DNA of 64,000 nt from Tepiditoga spiralis (GTDB taxonomy: Bacteria > Thermotogota > Thermotogae > Petrotogales > Petrotogaceae): assembly GCF_014701195.1 (NCBI RefSeq), contig NZ_AP018712.1, positions 1,134,501 to 1,198,500 of the forward strand. Direction: 5' to 3'. Of the stretch, positions 46,629 to 55,692 are shown piece after piece (positions within the stretch are counted from its first letter, which is position 1; each line of letters starts with the position of its first letter). Both the position numbers and the translations under genes were made by a program. The notes beneath the pieces were generated by a model that saw only the letters and a program-made list of their open reading frames with translations, did not search any database and had not been told where the DNA came from.

Positions 46629-48347
46629 GTGAAGAAAGTACTTGTTGTTTTAAGCGTTCTTACGCTTGTATTTTTAATGATTTCTTGTACACCTAACAAT
46701 GTACTATTTGCACCACAAGTGGATTTTGCACTTAAAAGTTTAGGAGCAGGTGGAAATCAATTTCCCGCTGGAGTAGATCTACCTGTTAATTGGAGTATTT
46801 CGACAAATGTAAAAGATGCAACTTTTGAATTTGTTGTTGATTTAAAAAAAGACGATGGAACAGTTATATTGAATGAAAAAACAACAAATAAAGATGGTTA
46901 CACAATTGATAAATCAAAGTTGGTTGCAGGAAATACGTACAAATTAAAAGTTACTGCAAATGATAAAAAAGATAAAATAATTGTTGAATCAAAAGTATTT
47001 ACATTTACTGTTGTAAGTAGTCAAATAACTTTTGAAACAACAGAAAAAATTTTTGGTGGACCAAGTTATCTTGCTCAATACTTAGGACTTAATGTACCAT
47101 TTAAATCAAATGATGGATTAGCTCATGTTTACGAATGGGCTCTTGATGTTGCTGCAAATTGGAATGAAACAGCATCAGCTACAGAAGTAACCTTAACAGA
47201 AAATAATTTTGAAAATTTTCCAATTACTTCAAATGGAAGAAAAATAACAGATGGAGTACATGTTTTATATGTTAGAATTAAAGGCAATGGGTTAATTCAC
47301 ACCTTCCCATTTATCTTTGATACAAAAGGACCTTCAGTTACAATGTTTGGTTCTCAAAGAGAAAATAATGGATACAATGTGTATGGTGGAAGCACACCAA
47401 GTGGAAAGGTTGCACTTCTCACCTATAAAGTTACAGATTATACAAATCCAATTATAAATATAGGATTAATGGATTATACAAATGGTTTTGATAATGATGC
47501 TCGTATAGTGCTTCCAGGAAAAACAAATTCTAAAGGATACTTTGGAATAAAAGTTCCTGAAAATATTTCTGGAACGTTTGTATTTAAAATGTTAATATCA
47601 AATGATACATTTAAAATAATGGATTTAAGTGGAAATGAACTTAAATTAATTGCTTTAGATGATCATTATATTCCAACAGGTGTAGAATTTAATGCTTCTG
47701 ATTTTAATAATTTTAAATTGGATCATTCATACAGAGTCTTTATGATAGCTGATGATGGAATTTATAATGAAACCATAGATATAAAATACTTTAAATTACA
47801 AGAAAGATTTGCCGATGATAAAGAACCTCAAATTTATTTAGAAACAGATAGTGCAACTGTTGATGTTAATAATCCTACATTTAAAGTTAGAGTAGTTACT
47901 AAAAATTTAAAAGATTATTTATCAACTGATGAACACTCTGTTATTGAACAAGATGTTTATAAATCAAATGGACTAAATTATTTACAAATACCATTTACGT
48001 TTGATTCAACAGCAACTATTTCAGGATTAACAGTTAATGAATTTAACTCTGATTATGAACTCGGAGGAACAGCAACTGTTGATGCTACAAATAATATTTT
48101 TGTTTATGCAGAAGGATTTACTTCAAATTCAGCATTAAACAATTCAACTGGTTCTGCAACAGATGTATTAGCAGAGTTTACAGTAACTCTTACAGGTGCA
48201 GCAACGGGAACACATAATATAAAGATTCCATATGAATCATACCTTAAATTGATAGATAAAGATGGAAAAACAATTGATGGTGTGAAGATAGATTATAAAG
48301 GCGTAAATGTTATTGTTGAAAAAGCATCAAGTTCATCTAAAAAATAA
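46629..48347 (+). CDS. Lipoprotein with Ig-like regions and a C-terminal cohesin-like domain
   Basis: A protein of 572 aa from the GTG at 46629, 5 nt after GGGGGAG; an ATG at 46590 has no ribosome site. Residues 1-20 are a lipoprotein signal peptide with C20 in LMISC, so the mature protein is lipid-anchored. Residues 25-390 are beta-rich with Ig/FN3-like spacing (VFTFTVVSSQITFET, HTFPFIFDTKGPSV). Residues about 400-565 read like a cohesin: ETDSATVDVNNPTFKVRVVT, LQIPFTFDSTATISGLTV, VLAEFTVTLTGAATGTHNI, then a strand ending VIVEKA. The next gene ends in a dockerin. Likely role: surface or periplasmic anchor that docks the protease. The domain call is by eye and needs a profile search. Confidence 0.8.
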   Translation: MKKVLVVLSVLTLVFLMISCTPNNVLFAPQVDFALKSLGAGGNQFPAGVDLPVNWSISTNVKDATFEFVVDLKKDDGTVILNEKTTNKDGYTIDKSKLVAGNTYKLKVTANDKKDKIIVESKVFTFTVVSSQITFETTEKIFGGPSYLAQYLGLNVPFKSNDGLAHVYEWALDVAANWNETASATEVTLTENNFENFPITSNGRKITDGVHVLYVRIKGNGLIHTFPFIFDTKGPSVTMFGSQRENNGYNVYGGSTPSGKVALLTYKVTDYTNPIINIGLMDYTNGFDNDARIVLPGKTNSKGYFGIKVPENISGTFVFKMLISNDTFKIMDLSGNELKLIALDDHYIPTGVEFNASDFNNFKLDHSYRVFMIADDGIYNETIDIKYFKLQERFADDKEPQIYLETDSATVDVNNPTFKVRVVTKNLKDYLSTDEHSVIEQDVYKSNGLNYLQIPFTFDSTATISGLTVNEFNSDYELGGTATVDATNNIFVYAEGFTSNSALNNSTGSATDVLAEFTVTLTGAATGTHNIKIPYESYLKLIDKDGKTIDGVKIDYKGVNVIVEKASSSSKK

Positions 48348-48362
48348 TAGGGGGGTTTATAA

Positions 48363-49769
48363 ATGAAGAAGATACTATTAACAGTACTTTTGGTACTTCT
48401 CGTAACCTTTATGCTTGCTGGTGTTTTGGAAGAATCAAATGAACTTGCAAATAGCATAAATTTAACTAACGTACCTTGGATGGCAGGTGTAAATCAATAT
48501 TTTGTTGATTTGCAAGAAAATACAGGAATTTCAAATTTAAATAGTTTAAATTTAAAAGTAAATAAATACAAATTTTTACCAGATTCATTTATTTCAAAAA
48601 AATTAAATGCTAATAAATTAACAACAAATGACGATGTTTTATGGAGTTCTAAATATGTTTATTCTTATAACGGAGATACATTACCAAGTGCATTTATACA
48701 AATTCATTCTCCAATAAAAAATCAAGGTTCACATGGTACATGTTGGGCATTTTCAACAATTGCAAGTTTAGAAAGTGCTATGCTCGTTCAAAAATCAGAT
48801 TTGAATCCTACTGATACAGCATCACCAGTAGTAGATCAAGATTCTACATATGATTTTTCTGAACAATACATGGCATACCATGATGTTGATTGGGATTTGC
48901 TTGCAGCAACAGGATATGAAACAATGCAAGAAGCAAATACAGATGTTGGAGGAAATGTTTATTTTTCGAGCTATAATTTAATAAGATATGGATATGTTGA
49001 TGAAAGTGCTATGCCTTATTCAGCATATGATGGTAATAAAGAAATATCTTGGAATGCAAAATCAAATTGGAACAGTACATTAAAAAGAGAAGTTCAAAAA
49101 ACTATATACCTTCCAGGTTATAAATATAATGAACAAAGTTATTCAGATTACATAAATTCTATAAAAGAAGCTTTAAAAAGATATGGTGCTTTATCAGTAT
49201 CTTACAGTGTCCCTAATGATTTTGGTGTTTATATTGGTGGAGTTTATGTTCCTTCAGATAGTTTTGCAAAATATACTGGTGGACATGCAGTTACTCTCGT
49301 TGGATGGATGGATATGGCTACATTAAAACAACAAACATATTCAGGAACTACAACAACTTGGGTTTCTTCTGATGCAACATGTGTAAAATGGAATGATCCA
49401 ATAACAGGAAAAAATGTTGAATCAACAGAATTTTGGTTAATAAAAAATTCTTGGGGAACAAGTTGGGGTTGGGATGGTTATTTCTTAGTTCCAATTGCAA
49501 CAAAAGAACAATTTGATAATAAAGAAATTGAAAGATGGATGATAGAAAACAATTCAATGTATGTTCCAGTTTATCAAAAAGCTTCAACAGCTGTTACTGA
49601 TTTTGATAATGATGGTGATACAGATATAGATGATTATAACGCATTAAAAACAGCAATAGAAAATTATTTAAAAGATAAAACATATGATGCAAAATATGAT
49701 ATATCAGATCCTAAAGATGGTAGATTAGATGGTAATGATATGGAAATGTTCTTTCAAAAAAATAAATAA
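48363..49769 (+). CDS. Exported papain-family (C1A) cysteine protease with C-terminal dockerin
   Basis: A protein of 468 aa. Residues 1-20 form a signal peptide without lipobox. Residues about 21-105 are a putative propeptide. The peptidase C1A domain has Q121 and C127 in NQGSHGTCWAFST, H308 in TGGHAVTLVGW and N362 in WLIKNSWGTSWGWDG, a complete papain active site. Residues 411-467 form a dockerin: two calcium-loop segments, DFDNDGDTDIDDYNAL and DISDPKDGRLDGNDMEMF, separated by a linker helix. AGGGGGG precedes the ATG, 15 nt after the lipoprotein stop. Together they form a two-gene cohesin-dockerin unit. The substrate is unknown; peptide scavenging or processing of surface proteins are both possible. 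Confidence 0.92.
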   Translation: MKKILLTVLLVLLVTFMLAGVLEESNELANSINLTNVPWMAGVNQYFVDLQENTGISNLNSLNLKVNKYKFLPDSFISKKLNANKLTTNDDVLWSSKYVYSYNGDTLPSAFIQIHSPIKNQGSHGTCWAFSTIASLESAMLVQKSDLNPTDTASPVVDQDSTYDFSEQYMAYHDVDWDLLAATGYETMQEANTDVGGNVYFSSYNLIRYGYVDESAMPYSAYDGNKEISWNAKSNWNSTLKREVQKTIYLPGYKYNEQSYSDYINSIKEALKRYGALSVSYSVPNDFGVYIGGVYVPSDSFAKYTGGHAVTLVGWMDMATLKQQTYSGTTTTWVSSDATCVKWNDPITGKNVESTEFWLIKNSWGTSWGWDGYFLVPIATKEQFDNKEIERWMIENNSMYVPVYQKASTAVTDFDNDGDTDIDDYNALKTAIENYLKDKTYDAKYDISDPKDGRLDGNDMEMFFQKNK

Positions 49770-49777
49770 TTAAACTT

Positions 49778-49813
49778 AAAAAAATAAAGCACCCATTGGG
49801 TGCTTTATTTTTT
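49778..49813 (+). terminator. Terminator of the cohesin-dockerin operon, interrupted by IS insertion
   Basis: AAAATAAAGCACCC (49781-49794), loop ATT, GGGTGCTTTATTTT (49798-49811), then T. The T-tract is part of the IS target duplication (49808-49815), so the element landed directly at the 3' end of the terminator. Confidence 0.9.
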
Positions 49814-49815
49814 GT
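49808..49815. repeat. 8-bp target-site duplication, left copy (right copy 51626-51633)
   Basis: TTTTTTGT occurs immediately left of the element and again at 51626-51633 immediately right of its outer end. Eight to nine base pairs is the normal duplication of IS256-family elements. Low complexity of the sequence lowers certainty a little. Confidence 0.7.
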
Positions 49816-49902
49816 GAGACCATAAAAAATTTTGTGTAAATAAAAAAATGAAAAACCTTCTTCTTGGGATGGTAAAATAAAACCAGGAAGGAGGTTTTTA
49901 AA

Positions 49903-51152
49903 ATGGCAAGAAGAAAAAAAGAAGAAAAAGAAGAAAGCAACATTGAAAAATTAGCAAGATTAATAGCAAGGGATCCAGAGGTAAACACAATAAAAGATGT
50001 ATATGAAAAGATAAAAGAATTAGTGGGACCGTTAATACAAGGGATGTTAGAAGCAGAATTAGAAGATGAATTAGGTTATGGGAAATATGATAAAGAAAAC
50101 AAGAAAACAGATAATTCTAGAAATGGGTACAGTTCAAAAAGAGTAAGAACAAGTGTTGGAGAAATGGAATTAAAAATACCTAGAGATAGAAAAGGTGAAT
50201 ATGAGCCATAGTACCAAAGTATAAAAAAGATATCTCAGATATTGAAGGTAGAATAATAGGTATGTACGGTTTAGGATTAAGCACAAAAGATATAGTAAAG
50301 AACGTAGAGGACATATATGGTGTAGAATTATCAGCGGAAATGATAAGTAAAATAACTAATAAAATATTACCTGAAATCAGAGAATGGCAAAGCAGACCTT
50401 TAGAAGAAATATATACTTTTATGTTTATGGATGGAATAGTGTTTAAAGTAAAAGATGATGGTGAAATAATAAAAAAGACTGCATATGTTGTACTTGGTGT
50501 AAATATAGATGGATTTAAAGAAGTACTTGGTATATATATAGGTGAAATAGAATCATCAAAATTTTGGTTAAGAGTATTAAATGATTTAAAAAATAGAGGA
50601 ATAAAAGATATATTAATAGCTTCTGTAGATGGATTAACAGGTTTCCCACAAGCAATAAAAACTGCTTTCCCAGATACTATAGTACAAAGATGTATAATAC
50701 ATCAAATAAGAAATACATTAAAATATGTTAGTTACAAAGATAGAAAAGAACTTGTTAATGATTTAAAAAAAGTATATAAAGCACCAAATAAAGATATTGC
50801 TTATTCAAACTTACAAGATTTGAAAGAAAACAAATGGACAAAATACAAATTAGCATTAGAAAGTTGGGAAAAACATTGGGAAACAATATCCCCTTATTTT
50901 GATTATGGCGATGATGTAAGAAAAATAATGTACACAACAAATGTAATAGAATCATTAAATAGACAATATAGAAAAGCAACAAAAAATAAAACATCATTTC
51001 CAAATGACGATGCATTATTGAAAATGCTTTATTTAGCAACAATAAATGCAACAAAAAGATGGACAGCTCGTTATAGAAATTGGAGCAATGTCCTAAACGA
51101 ATTATCCATCTTTTTTAATGAAAGAATTACAAAATATATCTATAATTCCTAA
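49903..51152 (+). pseudogene. IS256-family transposase, broken by a one-base deletion
   Basis: The first part (49903-50211, 102 codons) ends in GEYEP and then TAG. The second part continues in the -1 frame from 50211 (VPKYKKDISDIEGRIIGMYG). Restoring one base at CCATAGTA (expected P-x-V-P-K) gives a continuous protein of about 415 aa. The DDE residues are intact: D in FMDGIVF, D in ASVDGLTGFPQ and E in TTNVIESLNRQYRK. The -1 frame is closed by stops just upstream of 50205 and there is no slippery heptamer, so this looks like a mutation rather than programmed frameshifting. AAGGAGG precedes the ATG. Terminal repeats are still nearly perfect, so inactivation is recent. Confidence 0.88.
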
Positions 51153-51205
51153 CATAAATATACTTTGTAACATAACAAAAAATACCTATAACACACAAAA
51201 ATGAA

Positions 51206-51625
51206 TATTAAATATTATAATGCTATACCTTGCAATAAAAAGTTGCAAAAGGCTATTTATTACAAAAAATTATACTAAAAACTTCTAAAATTTACTCTTA
51301 AAGCATATTTCTTTATAGTCGATAATTCTTATGGAAATACTTTAAAAATAATAACTAATTTTATTTATTTTTACCTTCCAAGAAGAGCCGTTTACACAAA
51401 ATTTTTTATGCTACCTATTAAATATTATAATGCTATACCTTGCAATAAAAAGTTGCAAAAGGCTATTTATTACAAAAAATTATACTAAAAACTTCTAAAA
51501 TTTACTCTTAAAGCATATTTCTTTATAGTCGATAATTCTTATGGAAATACTTTAAAAATAATAACTAATTTTATTTATTTTTACCTTCCAAGAAGAGCCG
51601 TTTACACAAATTTTTTTATGCTACC
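51206..51625. repeat. Two tandem 210-bp copies of the IS right-end region
   Basis: 51206-51415 and 51416-51625 are identical except for one base (51401 A, 51611 T). Each copy ends exactly at the IS terminal repeat (GCTACC). Each contains a CC-TTGCAA...TTGCAA-AA-GG hairpin and no reading frame. The repeat boundary coinciding with the IS end points to a transposition-related origin. Confidence 0.95.
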
Positions 51626-51708
51626 TTTTTTGTTGATACAATGTTTTTGAATAAGATTTTAATTTTTTTATAATTTTCTTTTTGTAAATTACTTTTATAA
51701 AAACTCTT
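51626..51708. other. Short AT-rich spacer after the IS
   Basis: Begins with the right target duplication and runs into the end of AAA/PD-(D/E)XK copy 2. There is a T-rich stretch on the plus strand but no clear terminator hairpin for the minus-strand gene. Confidence 0.4.
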
Positions 51709-53418
51709 TTAATTTACTTCATCAAGATACTTCAACTCTCTTCCAACAAAGACCATCACTACTTTTTTTAATGGTCCATTAAACTCTTTGTTTATAGTTT
51801 TTTCATACCTCTTTATTTGATTTACTGCTTCTTTTATCTTTACTTGATATATTTTTTCTGTATAGTCTTTCTTTTTTATGTATTTTAACTCTATTATTGC
51901 ATTGTATGGCACTTCTTCGTATCTTTTAAACATTGCTAAGTCTATGTATCCACCTTCTACTGGATACTCGCTTTTAACGTATGCCCATGGTGTTAAGATT
52001 AAATAACTAAACAGTAGCATCTTTATGTGCTTTTCACTAAAGCTTTGAAAGTCTCTGTCTGATAGTTTTTTTAATACATCTTCTATTTCATTTGCCAACG
52101 AGTTTATATTTCCATCTACTAATAACTTTCTTATTGCTATCTTTATCTTTCCTGTATCTATATAGTTTTTTGCTCTTGTTTTTATCATTTCTAAGAAGTA
52201 TTCTGAGTATATCTTTTTTATTGAATAGTTTGGTATCTTTAAGTTCATCACAAATCCTTTTGATTCTATTGTTAAAAAGCCTAAATAAAAGAGTAAGGTT
52301 TTAACATCGTCTATTTCCATCTTTCTTTCAAGGTTAAATGCTCTTGTTAACTCTTCTATTTCTGTTTTGTCTGTCATTAATATTTCATTTAAAAGGTTTC
52401 CTATTGCTTCTTTTTCATTATCTATATTATTTATTCCAACAACTTCACCAAGTTTAAATAAATTTTGAATCTTTTTATAATCACTTGCTATGTTCATATC
52501 TATTACATCTTCTGGTTTTCTTTTTTCTCTATTGTATTCAGAAATGAAGTATAAGACCATATCGCTGTTGTAAACCTTTTCACTTGCACGTTTATTGAAC
52601 ATGTATCCATTGTAGCTAAACTTCATGTCTTGTAAAATATCATCATTTATTTGATACTCTTTGAGAATATCTTTGACTTCACTTTCAGTGAATCCCATCA
52701 TTTCATTTAACTCTAATGTTGTTGACATGTTTTTTGAGATGTTGAATCCACTCGTTAAACTATCTAAGGTTATTGGTGCTACTCCTGTTATGAATAGTCT
52801 GTCTATAACAGATCGTGTTCCTTCTTTTATGACTTCATAAAATTTTCTAACAAAACCTGTTTTACTGACGATATTTTTGAATTCATCGAGTTTAAAACTC
52901 AAAAGTTCATTTGCAAAGTGATCGTATTCGTCTATTAATAAGTAGATTTTTGTTTTTAAGTTTAATTCTTCATATTTATTTAAAAAATCTCTAAATAATG
53001 TAGAAGGTTCATTTATATTTTCAATTAAATTTATATTTAATTTATAATTAGATATAAATTTAGAAATTTTTCTATAAACTTCTGCATTAAAATCAAATTT
53101 CAACTCTTCTTTACTGTCTGTATTCAATCCAGAAAAATTAAACTCTAAAATATGATAGCTACTCTTTTTAGATGTTGGATGTTTTTGTATGTACAAGTCT
53201 TTAAAGATAGTATCAAATTTATCTGAATACTTAATATCGTAGTATTTACTCATAGTGTCAAGCCATAAACTCTTTCCAAACTTTCTTGGTCTTAAAAAGA
53301 AGATGTATGATTCTGGCATATCTTCAATTATTTCTATATACTTAGTTTTATCTACATAGTAAAAATTTTCAGCTCGTATTTTTTCGAAATTTTGAAGACC
53401 ATATGGTACTTTTTTCAT
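51709..53418 (-). CDS. AAA-ATPase-like protein with C-terminal PD-(D/E)XK nuclease domain (copy 2)
   Basis: A protein of 569 aa. NFYYVDKTKYIEIIED (about 18-33), the modified Walker A RPRKFGKS (about 43-50), Walker B KIYLLIDEYDHFANEL and RLFITGVAPITLDSLTSGFN define the PF09820-type domain. The C-terminal nuclease shows YIDLAMFKRYEEVPYNAIIE followed by LKY, i.e. D...ELK. It is clearly related to 44308-46101 but diverged, so this is not a recent duplication. The two copies flank the cohesin-dockerin operon. Function unknown. Confidence 0.88.
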   Translation of the reverse strand: MKKVPYGLQNFEKIRAENFYYVDKTKYIEIIEDMPESYIFFLRPRKFGKSLWLDTMSKYYDIKYSDKFDTIFKDLYIQKHPTSKKSSYHILEFNFSGLNTDSKEELKFDFNAEVYRKISKFISNYKLNINLIENINEPSTLFRDFLNKYEELNLKTKIYLLIDEYDHFANELLSFKLDEFKNIVSKTGFVRKFYEVIKEGTRSVIDRLFITGVAPITLDSLTSGFNISKNMSTTLELNEMMGFTESEVKDILKEYQINDDILQDMKFSYNGYMFNKRASEKVYNSDMVLYFISEYNREKRKPEDVIDMNIASDYKKIQNLFKLGEVVGINNIDNEKEAIGNLLNEILMTDKTEIEELTRAFNLERKMEIDDVKTLLFYLGFLTIESKGFVMNLKIPNYSIKKIYSEYFLEMIKTRAKNYIDTGKIKIAIRKLLVDGNINSLANEIEDVLKKLSDRDFQSFSEKHIKMLLFSYLILTPWAYVKSEYPVEGGYIDLAMFKRYEEVPYNAIIELKYIKKKDYTEKIYQVKIKEAVNQIKRYEKTINKEFNGPLKKVVMVFVGRELKYLDEVN

Positions 53419-53436
53419 TTAAATCACCTCAATTTA

Positions 53437-53445
53437 ATTATAGCA
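53437..53445 (-). promoter_or_regulatory. Extended -10 promoter of AAA/PD-(D/E)XK copy 2
   Basis: The minus strand reads TGCTATAAT, an exact TGnTATAAT, 19 nt before the ATG. As for copy 1, the leader is extremely short. Confidence 0.65.
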
Positions 53446-53480
53446 TACTAATTATTGCTTTAATTAAATTTTAGAAAAAT

Positions 53481-54839
53481 TTATTTGAATAACTTCATTG
53501 TTGGATCTTCACTTTGAAAGTTATGATCGAGTTCCGTTGTTATTTTTTCTCCATACAATGGTCCAGCTGAAATTCTTCTTACTTTAACATCTATGTACTT
53601 TCCATTTAATTCATCATTTGAGTCAAACATAACCATTTTATTATTTATAGTTCTTCCATAATGTATTCCTTGTTTAGTTGTTCCTTCTTGAATTACTCTA
53701 ACTATTTTTTCTGCATATTTTTCATTTTCTTCATGGTTTATTTGTTTTTGCAACTCTAAAATTTTCATTAATCTTTTGTTTTTAATACTCTTTGGAATAT
53801 CATCTGGTTTATATTTAGCTGCTATTGTTCCTTCGCGTGGGGAATATTCAGCAACATTCACTTTTTCAAATCTACATCTTTTAATCAAGTCTAGTGTTTG
53901 TTCATAGTCTTCATCGGTTTCACCAGGAAATCCAACTATTATATCTGAGCTTGTAGTTACACCAATTATATTTTCTTTAACTCTTCTTACTAAATCAAAA
54001 AAATACTCTCTTGTATATCTTCTATTCATTTCTTTTAATACTTTATTGCTCCCAGCTTGAACTGGAAGGTGAAAGTATTTTGCTGCCTTTGGTTCATTGG
54101 CAATTGTTTTTATTAAACTGTCTGTTATATCTGATGGATATGAGGTTGTAAACCATATTCTTTCAAGTCCTTTTATCTTTCCTGCTTCTTGAATTAATTT
54201 ATCGAGTTTTGGTGTGCCATCACCAAAGTCTTTTCCATAAGAGTCTACATTTTGTCCAAGATAAGTTATTTCTTTGAAACCTTTTTTTGCATAATCATGT
54301 ACTTCATTTATTATGTCGTTGAAATTTCTACTTTTTTCAAGACCACGAGTATAAGGTACTATACAATAAGTACAGTATTTATTACATCCATACTGTATAG
54401 TTACCCATGCATGATGTTTGCTGTTTGGAATTTTAGGTATTTGATAACTAACTTCTGATAATTTATCTGAAAAATCATAAAATCTTTCTTTCTTTGCTCT
54501 TTTTACAAGATTTACTATATCTACAACATTTCTCGTTCCAAAGACAAAGTTTACTTTATGATACTTTTTTAAAATACTTTCTCTTTCTTTTTCTGCTGAA
54601 CAACCACCAACGCCAAGTATTAAATTTTTATTTTTTTCTTTGTATTTGCCATACATTCCTATGGCTCCATACATTTTATCTTCTGCTTTTTTTCTAACAG
54701 AACAAGTGTTTAAAAGAATTACATCAGCTTGAGCTGGATTTTCTGTCCATTCAAGTCCTTCTTCTGTCAACAAACCTTTCATTATTTCTGATTCATTTAC
54801 GTTCATTTGACAGCCAAATGTTTTTATATGAAATTTCAT
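53481..54839 (-). CDS. miaB: tRNA-2-methylthio-N6-dimethylallyladenosine synthase MiaB
   Basis: Radical SAM methylthiotransferase modifying A37 of tRNAs that read UNN codons. It has 452 aa. The N-terminal cluster uses C10, C46 and C80 (TFGCQMN, LLNTCSVRK, VGGCSAEKE). The radical SAM cluster is C152, C156 and C159 in YGCNKYCTYCIVPYTRG. A TRAM domain ends the protein (GKYIDVKVRRISAGPLYGE). GGAGGTAG precedes the ATG. It lies downstream of rpsB, past a terminator. Confidence 0.96.
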   Translation of the reverse strand: MKFHIKTFGCQMNVNESEIMKGLLTEEGLEWTENPAQADVILLNTCSVRKKAEDKMYGAIGMYGKYKEKNKNLILGVGGCSAEKERESILKKYHKVNFVFGTRNVVDIVNLVKRAKKERFYDFSDKLSEVSYQIPKIPNSKHHAWVTIQYGCNKYCTYCIVPYTRGLEKSRNFNDIINEVHDYAKKGFKEITYLGQNVDSYGKDFGDGTPKLDKLIQEAGKIKGLERIWFTTSYPSDITDSLIKTIANEPKAAKYFHLPVQAGSNKVLKEMNRRYTREYFFDLVRRVKENIIGVTTSSDIIVGFPGETDEDYEQTLDLIKRCRFEKVNVAEYSPREGTIAAKYKPDDIPKSIKNKRLMKILELQKQINHEENEKYAEKIVRVIQEGTTKQGIHYGRTINNKMVMFDSNDELNGKYIDVKVRRISAGPLYGEKITTELDHNFQSEDPTMKLFK

Positions 54840-54850
54840 AATCTACCTCC

Positions 54851-54880
54851 TAAATAAAATCCGGCCTTATGGCCGGATTT
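54851..54880 (-). terminator. Terminator of rpsB
   Basis: AAATCCGGCC (54857-54866), loop TTAT, GGCCGGATTT (54871-54880). On the minus strand it is followed by TTTTATTTA. The miaB ribosome site begins immediately after, so miaB depends on read-through or an unseen promoter. Confidence 0.9.
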
Positions 54881-54892
54881 ATTGATTAAAAA

Positions 54893-55663
54893 TTATTCTT
54901 CATCTATAACTTCTTCAGCTACTTCTTCATAACTTTCTTTATTTGCATTTTCAGCTTCAACAACAGCCATTTCAGCCATTTGACCTTCTCTTCCTTCAAT
55001 GAAAGCATCTGCCATTTTTGAAGTTATTAACATAACAGCTCTTATTGCATCATCATTAGCAGGAATTACCATATCAATTGGATCAGGGTTGCAGTTTGTA
55101 TCAACAATTGAAACTACAGGTATATTTAATTTATTTGCTTCTTTTATAGCAATTTCTTCTTTTTTAGGGTCTATTATGAACATAACATCAGGAATTTTAG
55201 TCATTCCTCTAAGACCACCAAGGTTTTTTTCTAATTTTTCTAAGTTTCTTTTTATTGCTGATTGTTCTTTTTTAGGCAATTTTGTAAATTCTTCTGTTTC
55301 AACATATTCCAATAATTCTTCTAATTTTGCAATTCTTCTTTTAATTGTTGGAAAGTTTGTTAATAATCCACCTAACCATCTGTTATTAACATAAAATCCA
55401 CCGCATCTTTTTGCTTCTTCAGCAACTATTTGTTGAGCTTGTTTTTTTGTTCCTACAAATAAAATATTTTTTCCTTCAGAAGATAAGTTTCTTATAAATT
55501 CATAAGCTTCTTCAATTGATTGAAGAGTTTTTTGAAGATCAATAATATGAATACCTTTTCTTTCTGTGAAGATATAAGGTTTCATTCTTGGTTCCCATCT
55601 TCTTGTTCTGTGTCCAAAATGTGCTCCTGCTTCGAGAAGTTGTTTCATACTTACTACTGACAT
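54893..55663 (-). CDS. rpsB: 30S ribosomal protein S2
   Basis: Small-subunit protein that recruits S1 in many bacteria. It has 256 aa from the ATG at 55663, with GGAGGTG upstream; in-frame codons further upstream lie in the structured leader. [40 protein letters not shown] and [20 protein letters not shown] are diagnostic. The usual partner tsf is not downstream; miaB is. Translation may be controlled by the leader at 55693-55747. Confidence 0.97.
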   Translation of the reverse strand: MSVVSMKQLLEAGAHFGHRTRRWEPRMKPYIFTERKGIHIIDLQKTLQSIEEAYEFIRNLSSEGKNILFVGTKKQAQQIVAEEAKRCGGFYVNNRWLGGLLTNFPTIKRRIAKLEELLEYVETEEFTKLPKKEQSAIKRNLEKLEKNLGGLRGMTKIPDVMFIIDPKKEEIAIKEANKLNIPVVSIVDTNCNPDPIDMVIPANDDAIRAVMLITSKMADAFIEGREGQMAEMAVVEAENANKESYEEVAEEVIDEE

Positions 55664-55692
55664 ACTACACCTCCAAATTTGGTTTTTTCTTT

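Larger units (their letters stand above)
49816..51625 (+). mobile_element. IS256-family insertion sequence with duplicated right end
   Basis: The left terminal sequence holds CATAAAAAATTTTGTGTAAA (49821-49840). Its exact inverse complement is at 51391-51410, and a copy with one mismatch is at 51601-51620. The element encodes a Mutator/IS256-type transposase (frameshifted). With the inner right end its length would be 1,600 bp, with the outer end 1,810 bp; the target duplication supports the outer end. It separates the protease terminator from the 3' end of AAA/PD-(D/E)XK copy 2. Confidence 0.88.

Noticed and set aside
49903-50211. Independent 102-aa gene followed by a 296-aa gene
   Set aside because: The two frames join into one IS256-type transposase when a single missing base is restored; they are one broken gene.
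51206-51625. Tandem repeat considered as a CRISPR or satellite array
   Set aside because: Only two 210-bp units, no short repeats with unique spacers, no cas genes; it is explained by the IS right end.
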